64,000 nucleotides of DNA from Suillus spraguei (Eukaryota; Basidiomycota; Agaricomycetes; Boletales; Suillaceae), in contig JABCPU010000158.1 of the NCBI GenBank assembly GCA_016800925.1, forward strand, positions 1 to 64,000. Reading direction: 5' to 3'. Numbering within the stretch: position 1 is the stretch's first letter; each line of letters starts with the position of its first letter. This document shows positions 59,742-64,000 of this stretch, in pieces. Made by a program: the position numbers and the translations under genes. Under the pieces are notes generated by a model. It saw nothing but the letters and a program-made list of their open reading frames with translations, did not search any database and was not told the DNA's origin.

Positions 59742-60830
59742 ATGGGCTCCTCCGCATATCCCTCAAGTGGAGGTGACGCTAATACCAACATAAATCCCAC
59801 CACAAAATCGACTGGTGTCAAGTGCACAACCAAGAAAAAATCCAAGAAAATTACACTGCACAGTATTATGGTTAAGTATGCCAACTGGGCAAAGGCTCTT
59901 GGTAACCTTCGGTGCATGCTACAAGTCGTTGTGTGCCACAGAGATTCTCCCAATCTCTGCTTACTTGTCATGGCTGATTATGCCTCTGAGTGAAAGGTGC
60001 TAATTGAGTTGGTCTGACCCAGAGCTCTCCTTCAGTCTAATCTGCAGCTGATGGACTTGGAAACAGGTGAGCAGCTCGATTCCTCTGGCTTCTTATAAGC
60101 ATGCTAAATTCTCTTGTAGTTGCTATGTCAGATAATAATAAGATGTCTGAAGCAGATATCCTGGCTTCGTGTTATTCTTGTTTTCCCCTACATGTCTCAT
60201 CTTAGAACAGGGCAGTGCTTGGTTCAGTCTTTGGTTGTATGACAACAAGCGTCATGCACTTTGACCTGAACCATATTTTTGGGGTTGCACTACATGACAA
60301 GGTCATGAGCATCATAGTAAAGCTGATGCGCCAACAGGTAGATTGTCTTCCGCTCGCTGTAAGTGTTTTGAATTAATTTTTGTGTTCGTTCTCTAATCTT
60401 GTCACACAGAATAATGGTTTGGTGTGGTTTATCTGCCACCAGATCACAAGAGAGTTGATATATCATATGGTCTTCTGGCATAACACTATGCCAGGCCATT
60501 GTATCTGTCTTGCTGATCTGGATCCTGCAGCCTTTAAGCACATGGCACACCCGCCCGTGGCAACCTTGGCCTTAGTGGTGACCTCCATCAGTACTTTTAC
60601 CCTACATGTGCATTTTATTCACCAATTCTATTAGTGTTACAAGGTCCTCATGGACTTGCTCAGCAACAAGGTCAAAAACTCTCATGAGTTTCTATATCCG
60701 AGCGAGATGCATACGCAAATATGCGAGATGCTTCCTGCGCTATTCAGTCAAACTGACGACCCCGACCATGCGCCACTAATGGTTGCCATGAATGTGTTAT
60801 GTACCATCAAGTAAGTCTATATCAGTGTGA
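59742..60830 (+). pseudogene. Unrecognised multi-exon coding remnant
   Basis: Coding-like pieces: 59742-59910 (Lys-rich with TTKKKSKKITLHSIM and KYANWAKALGNL), then a frame change to GACYKSLCATEILPISAYL; 60240-60360 (VMHFDLNHIFGVALHDKVM); 60410-60635 (NNGLVWFICHQITRELIYHM, ADLDPAAFKHMAHPP); and 60640-60810 (YKVLMDLLSNKVKNSHEF, LYPSEMHTQICEMLPALF). Donor-like GTAAG signals separate them. The family is unknown to me. The frame change suggests decay. It may be another cargo or accessory gene of the same transposon as the Plavaka gene. Confidence 0.35.
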
Positions 60831-61239
60831 TATCTGCACTGCTAGCTAATAAAAATACAATGTGCAGGAAGGGCAATGTCCAACAGATAAGCTGGCCTAA
60901 GTGCAAGGCAAAAAAAGAAAGAGTGGTTGCTTGAATAATATTATATTCACATGTCTACAAGGAGAGTTTTTGAAATGTACATTGTTTTCCATGGCAAATA
61001 TTTGTGACTTCGAATCTTCAAGGGCCTTGAGTGCAGTGCCCTGAAAATCGCAACTAGGATGCCACCCGTCCTATGTGGCAATATGAGATATATCCATCCA
61101 AGGTAAGGAGCCCCTTCAGTGACAAACTCCGTACTATACGGGTCACCCGACCCACATAATATCCCGTCAAAGACGGGCCAGCGGACCATGGGCCGAGGTT
61201 ATGTATATCCTCGATGTTGACGGATGGGCCGGGGGGAAA

Positions 61240-61700
61240 ATTATTTCCGATGGAGACGGGTGGGCCGGGAGACTTGTATTTTCAGGAGAGACGGGTGGGC
61301 CGAGGGAAACATGATTTCTGATGTTGACAGATGGGCCAGGGGGATATCATCCCCGACAGAGATGGGTGGGCCCATCTGGGTAGTATGTAGAGTAGGATAT
61401 TATAGACAGCTGGGCTGAAGAGAGATGCAAGGCAAATATTATTGCATAGACGGGTGGGCCGAGGTAAGAGAATATTACATATACGGGTGGGCCGAGGTGA
61501 GAGAATATTACATATACGGGTGGGCCGAGGGGAGAGAATATTACATATACGGGTAGGCCGACGTGGGGTGTATTACATAGACGGGTGGGCTGAGGGTCCA
61601 GTAAAATATTTATTGGATAGATGGGTGGGCCGACGTGGGGGAATTTTACATAGACGGGTGGGCCGAGGTAAAATATATTACATATACGGGTGGGCCTAGA
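61240..61700 (+). repeat. Tandem repeats around ACGGGTGGGCCGAGG
   Basis: Between 61450 and 61690 a 33-bp unit (ACGGGTGGGCCGAGG, then a GAGAATATTACATAT tail) repeats several times. From 61220 to 61440 the same core recurs in longer, degenerate units. Non-coding. Confidence 0.85.
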
Positions 61701-61859
61701 TATGTATCATAAAGACGTACAGCTGATGTAGCCACCAGAGAATCAAACACATAGGATACATGCACCCTATGAGTGCATATACCTACCATCGACCACCAAA
61801 ATCTAAACCCTGAAGCACGAAAACCTGAATTCATCATGTCTGACATTCATCGATAATTG

Positions 61860-64000
61860 AGGTGCCGGGTGCCAGGTGCCAAGTCCCAAATCCAGGAACT
61901 CGAAACTGGAGATTCAAACTAGAGATTTCCTGAATTCCGGATACCCGGACACCCGAAACACAACACACAAGGTGAAAGATTTAAAGTCCATGTGTGGAGT
62001 CATCTAGTGCCGAGTGCCGGGTGCAGGTGCAGAGTACCGAAACTAGAAACTAGAAACTTGAGATTTGAGACAAAACAGACATCTACCAAAAATGTGTGGA
62101 TCAAAGTTTTGTTGTTGCCTGACATGTGTCTGAGTCCCGAGGACCGAACCCCGAAATTGTAGACTCCCAGATTTCGGGATTCGGGGTTCAGCACTCGAGA
62201 TTCAAGATTTGAGATGAAAAAGATATCTACCAAAAATGTGTGGATCAAAGTCATTTTATTGCCTAACATTGTTTTCGGTCTCAAGTGCAAAAGCCCGAGT
62301 ACCGAACCGCAAACCCCTAAATAGTAGACTACCAGATTTCGGAGTTCGGAGTTCGGCACTTAGAATGTGTGGATCAATAGGTGTCTATTGCCTCACATTG
62401 TTCTGAGTCCCGAGTCCCGAGTGCTGGGTGCCGGGGTTCAGGGTTCAGCACTGACAATATGTTGCTCAAGATCTTTCACATTATGAGTACCAAGTCCCGA
62501 GTCCCGAGTGCTGGGTGCCGGAGTTCGGGGTTCGGCACATAAAATATGTGGATCGAGGTCTTTCACATTGTTTTGACTGCCGAACCCCGAGCTCCGGCAC
62601 TCGGGGTTCGGCACTCAACATGTGTAAATCAATATCATGGTATTGCCTCACATTGTGCTAACTCCCAGGTGCCGGAGCTCGGGGTTCGGCACTCAACATG
62701 TGTAAATCAATATCTTTGTATTGCCTCACATAGTTGTAACTCGCAGGTGGCGGGGTTTGGGGTTCAGTGTTAAAATATGTGGATCGATATCATTCACATT
62801 GTTATGAGTACCAAGTCCCGAGTCCCGATTGCCGGGTGCCGGAGTTCGGGGTTCGGCACATAAAATATGTGGATTGAGGTCTTTCACATTGTTTTGAGTG
62901 CCGAACCCCAAGCTCCGGCACCCGGCAGTTAGCACAATGTGAGGCAATACCATGATATTGATTTACACATGTTGAGTGCCGAACCCCGAGCTCCGGCACC
63001 CGGGAGTTAGCACAATGTGAGGCAATACCATGATATTAATTTACACATGTTGAGTGCCGAACCCCGAGTGCCGGAGCTCGGGGTTCGGCAGTCAAAACAA
63101 TGTGAAAGACCTCGATCCACATATTTTATGTGCTGAACCCCGAACTCCGGCACTCAGGACTCGGGACTTCTGAGCTCCGGCACCTGGGAGTTAGCACAAT
63201 GTGAGGCAATACCATGATATTGATTTACACAAGTTGAGTGCCGATCCCCGAGTGCCGGGTGCCGGAGCTCGGGGTTCGGCACTCAACATGTGTAAATCAA
63301 TATTATGGTATTGCCTCACATTGTGCTAACTCCTGGGTGCCGGAGCTTGGAAGTCCTGAGTCCCGAGTGCCGGAGTTCGGGGTTCGGCACATAAAATATG
63401 TGGATCGAGGTCTTTCACATTGTTTTGACTGCCGAACCCCGAGCTCTGGCACTCGGGACTCGGGACTTCCGAGCTCCGGCACCTGGGAGTTAGCACAATG
63501 TGAGGCAATACCATAATATTGATTTACACATGTTGAGTGCCGAACCCCGAGTGCCGGAGCTCGGGGTTCGGCAGTCAAAACAATGTGAAAGACCTCGATC
63601 CACATATTTTATGTGCCAAACCCCGAACTCCGGCACTTGGGACTCGGCACTTGGGGATCGGCACTCAACTTGTGTAAATCAATATCATGGTATTGCCTCA
63701 CATTGTGCTAACTCCCAGGTGCCGGAGCTCGGAAGTCCCGAGTGCCGGAGTTCGGGGTTCGGCACATAAAATATGTGGATCGAGGTCTTTCACATTGTTT
63801 TGACTGCCGAACCCCGAGCTCTGGCACTCGGGGTTCAGCACTCAACATGTGTAAATCAATATTATGGTATTGCCTCACATTGTGCTAACTCCCGGGTGCC
63901 AGAGCTCGGGGTTCGGCACTCAACATGTGTAAATCAATATCATGGTATTGCCTCACATTGTGCTAACTGCCGGGTGCTGGAGTTTGGGGTTCGGCACTCA
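61860..64000. repeat. Palindromic satellite with GC-rich blocks and AT-rich spacers in both orientations
   Basis: GC-rich blocks such as CCGGAGCTCGGGGTTCGGCA and their reverse complements alternate with two AT-rich spacers. Spacer A contains AACATGTGTAAATCAATATC and TGGTATTGCCTCACATTGTG; spacer B contains ATAAAATATGTGGATCGAGG and CTTTCACATTGTTTTGACTG. Both spacers occur on both strands. From 61860 to 62400 the pattern is degenerate; from about 62560 units are very similar. The array continues past the window end. Short open frames here are artefacts of the repeat. Confidence 0.85.

Noticed and set aside
61450..61690. Regular repeats that could suggest a CRISPR array
   Set aside because: Repeats are contiguous without unique spacers, and the genome is clearly fungal.
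62546..63769. Several 65-100 codon frames on both strands
   Set aside because: All are read through the palindromic satellite and change strand with it.

Overview
This is a stretch of a filamentous fungal genome, most likely a mushroom-forming basidiomycete (Agaricomycetes; an ectomycorrhizal, Boletales-like genome would fit but is not proven). Support: many short GT-AG introns of about 50-80 nt, a NACHT/WD40 (NWD) STAND gene with near-identical WD repeats, a DUF6593-type gene, a Plavaka-type transposase, and a Ty3/gypsy chromovirus. No tRNA, rRNA or prokaryote-type feature was found.

Left third (1-29.4 kb), mostly host genes. The 3' end of a WW-domain/glycine-rich gene (1-666) is followed by a large Pro/Ser-rich gene with one apparent frameshift (1342-4700), a decayed carboxylesterase (6214-8160) and a C2H2 zinc-finger gene (8916-9737, minus). 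A RAD16-like SNF2/RING pseudogene (10.5-11.5 kb), a mosaic of minisatellites (12.9-14.4 kb) and a broken DUF6593 gene (15.2-15.9 kb, minus) come next. The block Pro-rich gene / carboxylesterase / zinc finger is then repeated in the same order and orientation: a heavily deleted Pro-rich pseudogene at 15.96-17.49 kb, and carboxylesterase plus zinc finger at 24.66-29.36 kb. An eight-exon NWD gene (18.4-23.8 kb, minus) sits between the two halves of the second copy only.

Middle and right (29.4-61 kb), a nested transposon graveyard. Two copies of a 273-bp MITE-like element with 24-31 bp inverted ends flank a small cysteine-rich secreted-protein gene. Beyond are remnants of host or transposon genes interrupted by at least three LTR families. 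LTR-G is the chromovirus LTR, with 5-bp target duplications: one full element at 38976-47998 and four solo LTRs. LTR-D also has a 5-bp duplication. LTR-N is about 0.86-0.97 kb, with 4-bp duplications of the form N-CG-N. In six cases removing an LTR plus one duplication restores the reading frame of the interrupted gene, which fixes the element borders. The interrupted genes are a Plavaka-type transposase (53.3-57.9 kb), an unnamed minus-strand gene (50.4-53.1 kb), a novel plus-strand gene with six Cys-Trp-centred repeats (48.2-50.4 kb), and a gene ending where the chromovirus inserted.

Right edge (61.2-64 kb): a 33-bp tandem repeat, then a satellite of GC-rich palindromic blocks separated by AT-rich spacers in both orientations, running off the end of the window.

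The most interesting signals are the CpG-centred target sites of LTR-N, a 491-codon extra ORF downstream of the chromodomain in the chromovirus, split by one amber codon in a readthrough-like context, the Cys-Trp repeat gene, the perfect 129-bp WD40 duplication in the NWD gene, and the palindromic satellite.
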